A stretch of 64,000 nt of DNA from Pseudorasbora parva (Eukaryota; Chordata; Actinopteri; Cypriniformes; Gobionidae): assembly GCF_024679245.1 (NCBI RefSeq), contig NC_090191.1, forward strand, positions 627,001 through 691,000, read 5' to 3'. Under the pieces are notes generated by a model that was not told where the DNA came from, did not search any database, and saw nothing but the letters and a program-made list of their open reading frames with translations. Shown here piece by piece: positions 23,267 to 35,399 of the stretch (the first letter of the stretch is position 1; each line of letters begins with the position of its first letter). The position numbers were made by a program, and so were the translations under genes.

Positions 23267-24174
23267 AGTATTAGGATGGGGGAAGGAAGATGGCATTGTA
23301 GGGCTAACGCGTCTTTTGACGAGCTCCTGTGACATCTGTTAAGTAATTCGATCAATTTATATTTTCACTCAGTGAATTCATTCTACTCGGTCAGATGGTC
23401 ATTGTGCCATGTCTTTAGATCAGTATTTCTCGAAAGGATCAGACAGAATGCCTAAAGCCAAAAAGATTACGTCGAAAAGTCCTAATATCGGTGGTGACGA
23501 ACAGGTTGCTAACAACGTTATGCACCATGAGAGCCGCGAGGAGGAGAGTCCTAACTCCAATTTTGCTCAAACCTTGGACAAATTAACTGATAACATTACT
23601 AAGGTAATAGATGAGAAAGTAAATACTGTACTATCCGCGATAAACGATCAAACAGTCCAATTCCAAGCCTTAGTAGAGCAAGTGAGCCAGGCGGAGGAGC
23701 GAATCGCCGGATTGGAGAATTCAACGGAATCCCTGCAAATCACGGTGGCCGATCTAAAAAAAAAGTGAACGAAATGTCAGAGCACATTGACAATCTGGAG
23801 AACCAAGGGCGCAGGTGTAATTTGCATCTAGTTGGTTTGCCAGTGGGAACAGAAGGCGGAGATCCATTGCATTTCTTTAAAAGGTGGCTGCCCGATTACT
23901 TGAAGATTGCAACAAAAACAGGACGGATCAAGCTTGATCGTGCTCATCGCTCTTTGGCCCCATTACCAGGGCCTAAGCAACGACCCAGACCTGTCATCGT
24001 AAAGTTCCATAACTTTACGGACAAGCAGCGTGTGTTGGACGCAGCTCATCGCGTTGGCATGGATCCCGAAAAGAGCGCTGACGCAGGTCCTAGGATTTCA
24101 TTCTTCAACGATTATTCTGCGATGGTGATTAAGAAACGCAAAGCTTTCAACGATGTCAAGAAACGACTGCAGAA

Positions 24175-25700
24175 CCCTTACGCAACAAAAATATATTTCT
24201 CAATATATTAGATGACAATATATTTCTCAATATATTAGTTGACAATATATTTCATGTGTCTCCATATATTGTGAAATTTACATGGTAATATATCATATGA
24301 TATATTATATAATAATATATTATATATGCAAGTTATATATTGCAATATATGGGAAAATACTGCAATTATTGCCGTTTTCATATATTGACTAAATACATAT
24401 CATTATACTATTCAATATATTGCTATGTATATTGAAATATATCCTACAATATATGAAATTATATATTGGAAGAGTCATTGTATATATATGTAAATATATA
24501 TGTAAAATTATATGAGATAATATACCTCAATGTACTGGATAATATAATCAGATTTATATGGGAACATATGTCTTAAATATATTGATTTATATTACATAGT
24601 ATATAATTATCATATATATTGTATACATGGTAAATATGAAATAATCTAATGTACACTGTCTGTCATATATTTTAAAATATAACAGATTAAAATATAATAT
24701 AGAAATTAGGGCCACGACTCGATTAAACAAAATAATCTAATTAATTAGAGGCTTTGTAATTATTAATTAGAGGCTTTGTAATCGCATTTTAATTGCATAT
24801 AAATATTTGACCTGAGAACAATGAGAAGTAATTTTTCACATGTATTTTTAGTATCCCATTGAATAATGACTGAATACATAAGCTTAATCAACAAAATATT
24901 GTTTATTTATTTCAGTCCAGCAGACCAGTGCATATTTGCCAGTTTAGCAAAAGCATGTTTGTGATATTTGAGGCTCGATGTGCTGCGGTGATACGCTAAC
25001 TCCTTGTTGTATAGCTTGCACACAACCATGCTCTTGACGACGCTTCCATTCTTTCATTTTTTAAAACAAAATTTCCCATCCACGGGGCCAAGCAAAGCAG
25101 TCTCATCAGCTTCTTCGTTCCATAGCTTCGTTCATCTTCACATGGTTCGTTGTTGTCGTGACTCCGGAGCGCTAGTTGGTGTTCCAGTATAATTGGTCCG
25201 TCGAAACTCATTCATTGAAAAACGTTCCGCGGTGCAAAAATAAGTGTGGTAAAAAACCCACACTTTTTTTTTTTTGCGTAATTAATTAACGCGTTAAAGT
25301 CACGTAATTAACGCGTTAAAGTCACATAATTAATTAATCCTAATTAACGCGTTAAAGTCCCGGCCCATAATAGAAATATTTTCTAAATATAGAAAATATA
25401 TTGAATGTCATGCACCATCTGATTTGGGCTATTGTTAATCAACCTCTGTAAACATATGCAGGAGCTTGCTTAACTCACAAAAAATACTTTGTTTCAATAA
25501 ACATACATGAAATAATTCAGTTTTGTTTGTATATCAATGTATTTTAATATATGAATCAATATATAGCAATAGGTTGTCCATCCATATATTGCTATATATT
25601 TTCAAATATATGAGGAAGTTTCTGATACATTGAAATATATTTTCTAATGTATTGCAATATAAATTCTAGTATATTGCAATATATTTTTGTTTCGTAAGGG
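24175..25700. mobile_element. AT-rich word-dense transposon inserted in LINE ORF1
   Basis: The ends CCCTTACGCAACAAAAATAT and the inverted ATATTTTTGTTTCGTAAGGG match over about 23 bp with one mismatch. AA is present on both sides (24173-24174 and 25701-25702). The inside is almost wholly variants of CAATATAT/ATATATTG. It carries a hAT at 24707-25369, leaving about 855 bp of its own sequence. Excision restores ORF1 exactly, so the ends are secure. No ORF. Confidence 0.9.
24707..25369. mobile_element. Non-autonomous hAT nested in the AT-rich element
   Basis: Starts TAGGGCCACGACTCGATTAA and ends GTTAAAGTCCCGGCCCATA. The 8-bp duplication ATAGAAAT lies at 24699-24706 and 25370-25377. Repeated TTAACGCGTTAA motifs are clustered near the right end. 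No transposase ORF. Confidence 0.92.
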
Positions 25701-26146
25701 AAGATGAAGGTTGAGTATGCCCTGCTGTATCCTGCAACTCTGAGGCTGACCATCAACGGGACAGTGAAGCGCTTCTCATCGACAGATGATGTGTCTGCTT
25801 TCATTGACAGCCTGGCCTAGCTTGGAAAATCTTCGCAGGCAGTTATGATACATGATCAAAATAATTTTCTGAGTGAAGAGGTATCGTGTTACTGATAGCG
25901 TGAGATTTGTGTTTACCCTATGTTTAAAGATGTGAGGGGTGTTTGGGGGGGTAGGCAGTTGCCTGCAGAGGATAAGAGTAACAGTTCTTCCTGCATGTTT
26001 AGCAGGTTTGTTCCCTTCTATAGTTTTCTATGTTTCATTTCATTTTTGTTTAAAGCTCCGATTTTTTAAGCACACTCACAGGAATGAATTATGTGACTAT
26101 TATGTTTGCACTGATGCTGAGTATAGTATTGAATGTCTAGAGGACT

Positions 26147-26432
26147 TAGGATTTGTACATGGAATATTCGAGGTATCCATAACCCTATAAAACGGAGAAA
26201 GATACTTGCTTTTTTGAAGAAAGGAAATATTAGAAATTGCTCTTTTACAGGAGACTCATTTGAATGATGTAGAGCATTTAAAATGACAACAGGGTGTTTT
26301 TGGTCAGGTATACTTCTCTTCTTTTACATCTAGAAGTAGAGGTGTTGCTATTCTCATTAAACGTAATTTGCCATTTAAAATGTTAAACTGCACTAAAGAT
26401 AGGGACGGTCGCTATGTTATTATTGAAGGCAT
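26147..26432 (+). pseudogene. LINE ORF2, N-terminal part of the AP-like endonuclease
   Basis: Reads WNIRGIHNPIKRRKILAFL, then after a one-base frameshift LLQETHLNDVEHLK, a TGA, and SRGVAILIKRNLPF…DGRYVIIEG. The N (NIRG), E (QETH) and GVAILI blocks are the first half of the APE-type endonuclease of L1-like LINEs, which nicks the target DNA. The segment is cut by the 19.6-kb element after GAAGGCAT. It is inactive. Confidence 0.8.
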
Positions 26433-26446
26433 CCCAGATAGCAAAA

Positions 26447-27775
26447 TTGCTCTGGCCCAGATCCGGCCCACACTTTACACTTTCATCTGGCCCACTACCC
26501 GCGTGGAATGATGGCACTTGGGCGGTCCGCTCCCGTTTGCCAGATTTAGGCCGCAATCAAGCCATAGCAACGCCGCATGTCAGCCATGAACAAAACGCAT
26601 GAAGCAGAACTGGCCCACATCTGGGCAACAGTTCATTTGAATTCTGGCCCAGATCCGGCCCAGATTTAATACCTTGCTTTGGCCCACATACCACGTGGAA
26701 TGATGGCACTTGGGTGGTCCACTCCTGTTTGCCAGATCTAGGCCACAATCAAGCCATAACAACGCCGCATGTCAGCCATGAACAAAACGCATGAAGCAGA
26801 AATGGCCCACATCTGGGCAACAGTTTATTTTAATTCTGGCCCAGATCCGGCCCAGAAGTAATACCTTGCTTTGGCCCACATACTGTGTGAAATGATGGCA
26901 CTTGGGCGGTCCGCTCCTGTTTTCCAGATTTGGGCCACAATCAAGCCATAGCAATGCCACATGTCAGCTATAAACTAAACACATGAAGCAGAAATGGCCC
27001 ACATCTGGGCAACAGTTTATTTGAATTCTGGCCCAGATCCGGCCCAGATGTAATATCTTGCTTTGGCCCACATACTGTGTGAAATGATGGCACTTGGGCA
27101 GTTCGCTCCTGTTTGCCAGATTTGGGCCACAATCAAGCCATAGCAATGCCACATATCAGCTATGAACAAAACGCATGAAGCAGAACTGGCCCACAACAGT
27201 TGCCCAGATGTGGGCCAGTTCTGCTTCATGTGTAGGTATTAGATCCGGCCCAGATCTAATACCTTGCTCTGGCCCACATACCACATGGAATAATAGCACT
27301 TGGGCGGTCTGCTCTTGTTTGCCAGATTTGGGCCACAATCAAGCCATAGCAATGCCACAGGTCAACCATGAACAAAACACATGAAGCAGAAATGGCCCAC
27401 ATCTGGCTAACAGTTCAATTTAATTCTGGCCCAGGTCTGGCCCATATCTAATACCTTGCTCTGGCCCACATACCGTGTGAAATGATGGCACTTGAGTGGT
27501 CCATGGTCCACTTATGTTTCCCAGATTTGGGCCACAATCAAGCAATAGCAATGCCACATGTCAGCCATGAACAAAACACATGAAGCAGAAATGGCCCACA
27601 TATGGCTCACGGTTAAATTTAATTCTGGCCCAGGTCCGGCCCAAATCTAATACCTTGCTTTGGCCGATATAAACCAGAGCTGACCCTAATGTGGGCCACA
27701 GTTGGTCTTTTACACAATCCTCATGTGGCCCACATGCTGTTTGCCAAATCTGGTCCACAATCAGGCCATTGCACA
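26447..27775. repeat. Left subterminal tandem array, ~192-bp monomer
   Basis: About seven tandem units, seen from the recurring GCAGAA.TGGCCCACAT at about 26602, 26797, 26989, 27180, 27384 and 27586. Each carries several TGGCCCA or inverted TGGGCCA words (GGCCCAGATCCGGCCCAGAT, TTGGGCCACAATCAAGCC). Units near 27180-27245 are rearranged into a short inverted duplication. The ~60-70-codon ORFs on both strands are repeat shadows. Confidence 0.92.
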
Positions 27776-28860
27776 ATTCAAGTTACCTTTCTTTGTTAAT
27801 GCTTTATAAAGTTTCAAAGCAGATTTAAAGGAATAAACATGAAAATAATTATTTAATTATTCAAACAGAGTTAAATTCTGCAGTAAAGCAGCCCTAAAAA
27901 GAAAATAGTGTCACAGCTGAAGTCAGGTCAGTGTTGATTCAGTTCTGTTCAATAACTGTGTAAGGTTCATCAGTTATGAAATCAGTTCAATTTGCTATAA
28001 AGCAGCTTTGCAGAAAACATGATCCAGCGCAGTTCAGTTCTCCTCCAATAGCATCAGTGCAATTAAATCAATATTATATAGACATTAGAAATACCATAGA
28101 CATTTTGTAATTTTTGCTGCCAATGATACAAAAAAATTGTGCTTAGAAACAGTCTCTCTGACAGCGTGCACATGTCGTCAAATGAGGTGTCTTTCACTGC
28201 TTACTGCACTTTAGCAGTTTAAAATCCCTTGTTTTTTAACCATAATGCTTAAAAATGCAGGCAGATGATAACATTTCAATACCACACAAGCAGAACAGCA
28301 ACGTAACTACGATAGAGATGATGGTCCAAAATCAGTAGCAGTTGATACATTTCTACCAGTTAATCATATATACCAGTATATAGCCCACCCCTATTGTAGA
28401 ATATTAAGCGTCCCAAACTAAGCAAGCCTAAGGCGACAGTGGCAAGGAACCCAAAATCCATCAGGTGACAGAAATGGAGAAGAAAAAACCCTTGGTAGAA
28501 ACCAGGCTGAGTTGGGGGACCAGTTGTCTCTGGCCAACGAACATGGTGTGAATATGATTCAGGCTGCATTACAAGTCAGACTATGGATTGCAATAATTCA
28601 GAATATTTCATCTAGATCCACCAGCTTGAAGATCAGGATACAACATGCCGACATGGAGTTGAAGCTGGCCTTAGGGGTCTGTGCAGAGGACAGAGGATCT
28701 GTGTTGATGGCTGTTAGCAAGTTCCTCACAGGGGATTCGTCTCTAGGAGTTGTCTAGTTGACATGTTATCTGTTGACATTTAGGGCTGCGTTGATGTCTA
28801 GGTGCAGGTCCACCATCTGATCTGGATTTGGAGCAGATCCAGCTGACAATGGTAACCTCG
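27776..28860 (-). mobile_element. LINE 3'-end fragment(s), minus strand
   Basis: 28405-28520 is the inverse of the block at 3930-4050 (gtcccaaactaagc…ggcaaggaaccc…ggtagaaaccaggc). 27920-28060 resembles the inverse of the LINE tail (ctataaagcagctttgcag). 28560-28860 continues with 3'-UTR-like wording. No coding sequence. The ORF at 28512-28757 is not credible as a gene. Confidence 0.5.
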
Positions 28861-29163
28861 GGATAAGAATGAAAGATTGTTAGCAAAGAATACACCAAAT
28901 AAAACCATTACTGTACCTTATCGCTGCCATATTTATATAAAAATGTGTATGTCACTTTTATGTATATAGATTATAACATCCTAAACACTAAAATTAGGGT
29001 TTTATTGACATGATTTATTATTTTGTGCAAAAAATACTGAAAATTTGGCTTCCCAAACGTTGATTTTAATCGTGTCTGGATTTACTTTCAGTGCAGAAAC
29101 AACTGCTGATCCTTGTATCATTTGGTTAATTTCTACAATTCAGAAAGATCAAACAGATCTTAA

Positions 29164-30308
29164 TAGGGCTGGACGATATGACGAAATATATCGTCTGGAC
29201 GATAGAAAATGTCTATCGTTTTATATAAGGCTCTATCGCTTACGCCACGATAAGGCGTTTATGGCAGAATTTTACGTCAAGATGCACCTCACGCCACGGC
29301 ATGCCCATGCAATACATAAACGCGCTCCCTCTGTCTCTCTATCGCTCTCTCACTCACACACACACACGCGCTGCAGCCTCCCTTCCACTCACGTCACTTT
29401 TTTAAAATCCCCCACAGCGCGAAACACGAGTCCCGCAAACGCGCCGCAGAGGAGCTTGTTTGTAATCAGAGGACAAATGGCTCCTTAGTTTCGAAATGGT
29501 TTGGGTACAAGGTGATCGCGTTGAAAATAAAGGCGTTTGTCCAGCCTTAGAAGCTCATTTGAAACATTGCCGCGGCTCATTTAAGAAAATGACAGCTCCG
29601 AAGAGACGCCGCTTTAGTTTGAGGTAACGTTACTGCTAACAATAATAAAGAAAGACGATCAACACCTTATGTGTTACCACTGAAATGAAGATGTAATATA
29701 TTTCCAAATGTAAGCCCATCTTAAGCAAAATGCACGCTTCATACTGTCGTCTGCTCTGGCTCTAACCTCGAGTGTTTACTTTTTGCAAACCTTGTGAGCG
29801 CCCAAACCCAAACGCTGTGACCTCGCGCCAAATGTTTTTATTGGTTTATTAAGTACAAACAGGCGAGTTATGAAAAATTGAGTGCGAGGGATATGTTCAA
29901 TCACACAAAAAGATTTTGGAATGAGACGGCTAATTGTAGTAGCGTTTAGTCCACTGTCTATAATAGCCTAATTTAGAGATCACTTTTTTTTAACCGACAA
30001 CTTTGATCGGTTAACGTTGATACGGTCAGCCATCGGTCAAACGTTCATCGGTAAACATCCCTAGGCAGGTGTTAACTTTACTAACAGTCTTGCTTTAAAA
30101 AAGGTTCTAAATAAAATAAAAATGTAGTCCATACTACCTTTATTTTTTTTGTATATCATTTCAAACTGCATTTCCACATTGCCATTTTGTATAGACTATT
30201 CATAAACTGAATTAATAGAAAGGTTGCTATATCGTTATGTATATCGTTATCGGGATATCAAATGAGCTATATCGGGATATGAAATTTTGGCCATATCGCC
30301 CAGCCCTA
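29164..30308 (+). mobile_element. hAT transposon remnant (TAGGGCTGGACGATA ends)
   Basis: TAGGGCTGGACGATATG at 29164 is mirrored by CATATCGCCCAGCCCTA ending at 30308. The 8-bp duplication GATCTTAA lies at 29156-29163 and 30309-30316. Near 29490-29555 a BED-finger relic reads VSKWFGYK, then, after a one-base shift, RVENKGVCPA. The catalytic domain is deleted. A second TE fragment (ATCGGTTAACGTTGATACGG) is embedded at 29985-30065. Confidence 0.9.
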
Positions 30309-30451
30309 GATCTTAATATTAATCTGCACAAGCGACAATCAGGTCAGTTTTGGGAAAGATCTTGGGACATGTGGTCTTCACCTCACAGCCGGTAGGGAAA
30401 AAATCGGGATAGGACTCAGAAATCATGTTCATGGAAGTGATTATTAACGTT

Positions 30452-32025
30452 TAGGGGTGTAACGATACACTCGTCACGATTAAATATGTATCTCGATTCT
30501 GAACTCCCGACACGATATGTATCCCGATACGATATGTATCCCGATAAGCCGAAATAAAGTTCTTATTTTTATTTTGTACTTTTTTATTGTTATTATATTA
30601 TTTGTGTATTATTATCAGGACCCACAAATATTCCCCCATTGCATTATTATTAATTATATTTAACATTATGTTTTGTCATTGTATGATTCTATGTAATGAG
30701 ATTATTAATGTAATAGTGTCACTGAAACTCTGTAAATTAAAAAACACAAATTACTCACACTTTCAATGCAGGCAGCATTGCTCATGCTCGCTATGTCCTG
30801 CTGTTCCTGCTATTAATGCAGTATAAGAATGAACCATCTAAACTGCTTTGAATAATCATACTACTAAAACTAAATGTGATCTGGTGATTTAAATTATGTT
30901 TGCGCTTTCACTAAGGATTGCCGCTTTAAATGGTGTTTGCGCTTTGACTTTGGAGGAGTGCCGCTTTAAATAATGTTTGCGCTCTCACTTTGAAGAGGGT
31001 CATTCCAGCAGTGCATGCATTTCAGATGATCAATGCAATCAATCACAGTTCTAATCGCAAGAAAGTGTGTCAAAATGGCCGCTCTCAAACTGTAAATGTT
31101 TAGCTCATCCAAGAATTTTACCTCACTTTCATGTTGATTTCGCACGTCACGCAATCATTTGAACGTCTGTGTTTACTACAGAATGTTCACTGTGTTAAAG
31201 CTACACTGTGTAACTTTTTTAGTTTATTCTTAGCTAAAAACACTTAGTTCTTTCAAAAATATGTGCTCATTAATGTATGTAATGTGATGTAATGCACTTC
31301 TTTCAAGTAATAAAGTATTCTCGTAAGTTTATAATATACCATTGAAAATACATACGGGTGAGGGGTTCGAATGCCAGTCGACATGTTGTCCCTCCATCTT
31401 GAAAGTACATTAGCCAAAGAGGGACATACCCGTAAATTCAAGCTTCGCCTTTCGCGTTTTAACACTCGATGGCACTCATGGACGAGGTTGAACTGGATGC
31501 CATGTTAATCTTGGACTAAATTGGCCACTGTAGGAGTTAAAACAAAATCGGAATTGAGAGGAACAGCAACTAATAATCACTGGTTGGTCAAATACCTTTT
31601 CACCACTAGATGGGGGAAATTATCACACAGTGTAGCTTTAAATATTTTCACCACATAAAGCCATTGTGTCTATTCAGAAGACTTGAAGATTTCAGAAGAT
31701 TTGGATTAGACCACTTGATTACTTTATTTTTTGCATCGTTTAAGTTTGAGAGTAATGGACTTTAAAATGGGTTTCATAAAGAATATCTTCATTTGTGTTT
31801 GGAAGTTAAACGAAAAACGACTTGATGGTGAGAATTATGACAGAATTTACATTTGAGGTACATTTGTAAATTTGTGTCTGGGTAAATTGTACCTTATAAA
31901 TAGGCTTACTACAGCAAGTTGAGCCTTGGATAAAACAACTAAATTGCAAATCATATCGTTTGCATCAACGATACATATCGTCACATTTTATTAATGCGAT
32001 ATAACAATTTATCATTACATCCCTA
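30452..32025. mobile_element. hAT transposon (TAGGGGTGTAACGAT ends) carrying a TTAA MITE
   Basis: Starts TAGGGGTGTAACGATAC and ends ATTACATCCCTA. The 8-bp duplication TTAACGTT lies at 30444-30451 and 32026-32033. Subterminal repeats such as GTATCCCGATA sit at the left and ATACATATCG at the right. It is interrupted by the MITE at 31199-31637. No transposase recognised. Confidence 0.9.
31199..31637 (-). mobile_element. TTAA-flanked MITE, copy 2
   Basis: Same family as 16622-17048, opposite orientation. AGCTACACTGTGT ends, TTAA at 31195-31198 and 31638-31641. 439 bp. Confidence 0.92.
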
Positions 32026-32105
32026 TTAACGTTACTGCAGTGTGAAGCAGAGCAGGAGCGAGTGTTGTGGAGCTGAGCAAGGCTGCTGGAGTGATTGTTA
32101 ATGAG

Positions 32106-32197
32106 ATGAACAACACAAGCCTCACGAGCAGCGCGAAAAACGTTGATTATGCCATAGTCGCCGGCACTATTTCTGCTTTTCTGGTAATGAGTATGAG
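32106..32197 (+). CDS. Possible first coding exon of an unrecognised membrane protein
   Basis: ATG at 32106 opens MNNTSLTSSAKNVDYAIVAG and then a hydrophobic stretch (TISAFLVMSM) before AG|GTAACG, a fair splice donor at 32198. It has two N-glycosylation-like NxS/T sites or similar polar residues followed by a likely TM start, the usual look of a multipass membrane protein N-terminus. The sequence upstream is GC-richer than the repeats around it. No second exon was found before the next transposon at about 32550. It lies inside the 19.6-kb element, so it could be a captured host fragment. Chance is not excluded. Confidence 0.3.
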
Positions 32198-32549
32198 GTA
32201 ACGCAGCTCTGTTTATCATATAACACGTTTGAGTGAGTTTTAAATTATGTTATGACGTTACTCTGTGCGTTCACTCAGCGGCTGCTGTGACACTTGTTAA
32301 CACTACAGTCGGAGTAAAGCGCATCAGCAGAATAAAACCAGAAACCGAGGGTTAAGAGATATGATGACATCGTTAGGCGACGCCCTCACACGTCCCGGTT
32401 CCTTGGTTAAAATAGCAATTTTCTCACGATTTACAAATAGTTGGAAACATTTGGGATATTGAAGGTTCTCAACTGAACAAAATATGTAGTATTGGCCTAG
32501 TGGTTTTGGGATATCTTACTGCAAATGTTACATAATGCTATTTTACAAA

Positions 32550-34130
32550 TCTAGACGCACCCTAGCGGCAGCAAATCTAATTTGCCATGAGTTTAGTCTA
32601 GCAACTCTAAATACACTTCTGAGCTGTAAAAACCAAACTCTGGTCAGGCCAAACACATTGGCCCTCATTTATCAAAAGTGCGTACACCAAATTTTCAGCG
32701 TACACCTTGCGTACACCCAAACCCACGGTGACTTTGAGATTTATCAATATGGACGTTGGCGTACGGCACGCTCAAATCCTACGCCAGCTCAGGAGGTGGT
32801 GTACGCACGTTTGAGTTAGTGGGAAAATGCGCAGAAAAACAATTCCTAACACCACAAAACGCACTGACAAGATATGCTATATGATCCACTGTTAAAAACC
32901 ACAACAACAACATTCAGTGTTTATTTTTGTGCAACATGAACGTCAATGTTTAATTTGTGTGACTTTACCAAAGCGTTTGATCTGTAGGAATATGTATTCC
33001 TCCAGTCGCGAGCCGGTGCGCTTTATCTGACGTTTCAGGCCCGCCTGGCCCGGCAGCTGCGCACGGACTGGGAATAATTCAGACTGACAAAATAATAAAA
33101 ATGACCTTCTTCTTTTAAATAATAATAAAATCAATAAAAACGACATTCTTCTTCTAAATAACAAGCGTCATTAAGAATAATAATCATAATAATAAAAAGA
33201 AGAATCTTACAAATTGTCATGTAATTATTAATGTGAATGAATCTTACTCCACATCACATCATCATCACTGTCGTACACCCCAATATATGTGCCGTGATAC
33301 GAAATTAAATGCTATTTTTTTCAAAACGTGCTGTAGCCTAAAATAATGCAGTGATGGTAATTTATCATCCAAACAGCTTTAAACTGCTGGAGTGCGCTTC
33401 TCAACCCCCACACTATTAACAGTACTCGTTATTTGTGTCCATATTTTGTTTTTGTAGGTGCCTTTAACCCCACTCTTTAAACTCCCAAATAAAACAATTT
33501 CGGGTTTTTTTCCCACTTCCCTGGTGATCTCGATGGGCGTGCGTCTCAATCATCTCAATAGGATCGTCAGTGATCAGGGAGTCAGCCCATTGACTTATGC
33601 CCTAATCAGTGCCCTGACTAGTGGACTAGTGAGATGATTGAGCGCGCCCGATCTCCACGTCGGAGAAGTTTCGCTTCTTTGCCGTCTTCTGTTTGTCCAT
33701 GGCGTAAAATGAGGGCGTGGGGGAGGCGGAGACTTGAATATATAGGGGCGTGTTATTCTAATGACGATCGTTTTCAGCCGCCGCATTTATCAAGGGCAAG
33801 TATTGCGTACACCTGGATTGCAGAGGTACGCACAGCTTCATAAATCAGGCGCTGAGAGGAGTGTAAGCATAATCTTACGCCAACATATACACCAGTTTCT
33901 ACGCAAGATTGATAAATGAGGGCCATTGTGTGTAGAGCCAGTGGGCGGGGCTTAACATAATGACGGCAGAGAAGGTTCCGAGAAGGTTGGTTGTAGCGCT
34001 ATCCTATCGCGTGCAGAGGTAGTTTGAAAGACAACCGTTTATCCCGCCCCTCGGATTGAGCTCTGTCTATGGTGAGTTCCCAGAGCTAACTTCCTGATGT
34101 GGCTCTGGCTTGTCAGGCTAACTTAATGCA
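32550..34130. mobile_element. Older DNA-transposon fragment split by the element at 32661
   Basis: 32550-32660 (TCTAGACGCACCCTAGCGGC…CTGGTCAGGCC) and 33929-34130 (TGTAGAGCCAGTGGGCGGGGC) are continuous with the related copy at 41585-41890, which lacks the insertion. The far right reads GGCTTGTCAGGCTAAC, a possible inverted end. No ORF. Confidence 0.7.
32661..33923. mobile_element. Nested transposon with GCCCTCATTTATCAA ends
   Basis: Perfect 15-bp ends GCCCTCATTTATCAA and TTGATAAATGAGGGC, with 5-bp CATTG at 32656-32660 and 33924-33928. The unoccupied relative near 41697 reads CACATCGTGTATAGAG where this locus reads CACATTG…CATTGTGTGTAGAG, confirming the insertion. It includes a palindromic sub-element about 33540-33655. 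No transposase. Confidence 0.92.
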
Positions 34131-34504
34131 GTTTTAAGGGAACATTTGGGGAGCAGTTGGGGAAATGATGTCTAACATTATATTAGATCTGTGAATTAGG
34201 TCTTTATATTTATGTTAATGAAACAATAAAAGAAAAAAGGTAATCACTCACTGTTCTTAACTGAACTACATTTGTAGCTTTAATAATCATCAATTCATTT
34301 GTAACAAACACACTAAAGACTAAACATTGATTTTTATTTTATTTGATTATTTGTTTTTCTTCCCTAAAAAGTTTAGATAAGTAAAACACTACAATATCTA
34401 TACAGCTCTGGGAGAGAAAAAAATTAAGAGACCACTGCAATTTTTTTCTTAAATCAGCATCTCTACAAGTATGGAAGCCTACAAGTATATTCTGGCTTTA
34501 CTGG

Positions 34505-35123
34505 CATAGGGATACAGTGAGCGTCGGGTTGCTTCCATCCTTAAAATTTTAAAGACGGCGGTTCATAAGAACAAGGTCAAGCAGCAGACATTGGGGACAA
34601 CAAAGTTACAGACTGGCAGAGGGCAAAAACGACTCTACACTGACTGGAATGACCACCAACTCATTCGAATGTCACTCAACAACCATAGGATGACCTCAGG
34701 TGACCTACAAAAAGAATGGCAAAAGGCAGCTGGGGTGAAGTTCACGGCGAGGACAGTTCGAAACAGGCTCCCAGTGGACAGGGCTGAAGTTGTGGAAAGC
34801 TAGAAAAAAGCCCTTCATCAATGAGAAGCAAAGAAGAGCCAGGCTGAGGTTTGCAAGAGACCATAAGGATTGGACTGTAGAGGACTGGAGTATGGTCATC
34901 TTCTCTGATGAGTCCAATTTTCAGCTTTGTCCAACACATGGTCTTCTGATGGTTAGACGGAGACCTGGAGAGGCCTACAAGCCACAGTGTCTCACACCCA
35001 CTGTGAAACTTGGTGGAGGATCGGTGATGATCTGGGAGTGCTTCAGCAATGCTTGAATTGGGCAGACTTGTCTTTGTGAAGGACGCATGAATTAAACCAC
35101 GTACAAGGTTGTCCTACAGTCTA
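34505..35123 (+). pseudogene. Tc1 transposase pseudogene
   Basis: N-terminal HTH-like residues (RRVASILKILKTAVHKN…GRGQKRLYTDWND) run in one frame to a stop at 34801-34803. A second frame from about 34788 gives RRARLRFARDHKDW, IFSDESNF (first catalytic Asp) and LGGGSVMIWECFS. The second Asp and the Glu are absent because the C-terminus is deleted and replaced by a MITE. Confidence 0.85.
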
Positions 35124-35286
35124 AAAAATGCTGGGTTAATAACAACCCAAGTTGGGTTGAAAATGGACAAACCCACACATTGAGTTGTTTGAAAAGTTCC
35201 ATTCACTGGGTTCAAACAACCCAATTTCTGGGTTTGTCCATTTTCAACCCAACTTGGGTTGTTATTAACCCAGCATGTTTAGAGTG
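35117..35286. mobile_element. Palindromic MITE (ATGCTGGGTTAATAAC arms)
   Basis: A nearly perfect hairpin of ATGCTGGGTTAATAACAACC with its inverse, flanked by TA at 35115-35116 and 35287-35288. Inserted in the Tc1 pseudogene. Confidence 0.88.
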
Positions 35287-35399
35287 TAGAAGAAAACATG
35301 CTTCCTTCTGCTCTGACAATGTTCCCCAACTCTGAGGACTAGTTTTTTTGCAGTGGTCTCTTAATTTTTTTCAGAGCTGTATATGTATATATATATACA

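Larger units (their letters stand above)
23409..25820 (+). pseudogene. LINE ORF1 (RNA-binding chaperone), interrupted by an AT-rich element
   Basis: Coding segments are 23409-24174 and 25701-25820. The N-terminal region has a long coiled coil (about residues 55-135, heptads with VSQAEERIAGLEN). The RRM-like part begins RRCNLHLVGLP, followed by the C-terminal RNA-binding part (RPVIVKFHNFTDKQRVL) and, after the insert, KMKVEYALLYPATLRL. These are the order and signatures of L1-type ORF1p, which trimerises and coats LINE RNA. An A9 run at 23756-23764 carries a one-base frameshift. The insertion falls at CTGCAGAA|GATG and excision restores frame. Confidence 0.88.
34401..35381 (+). mobile_element. 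Defective Tc1-like transposon (TACAGCTCTGG ends)
   Basis: TACAGCTCTGG at 34401 and CAGAGCTGTA ending at 35381 form terminal repeats that continue with AATTAAGAGACCACTGCA-type sequence. TA is present on both sides. The broken transposase inside ends early and a palindromic MITE sits at 35117-35286. Confidence 0.88.

Noticed and set aside
16793..31465. ORFs at 16793-16975 (+) and 31253-31465 (-) encode very similar 60-70-residue peptides.
   Set aside because: Both lie in two copies of the same TTAA MITE. Similarity extends over the whole element at DNA level, so the shared peptide is not evidence of selection on a protein.
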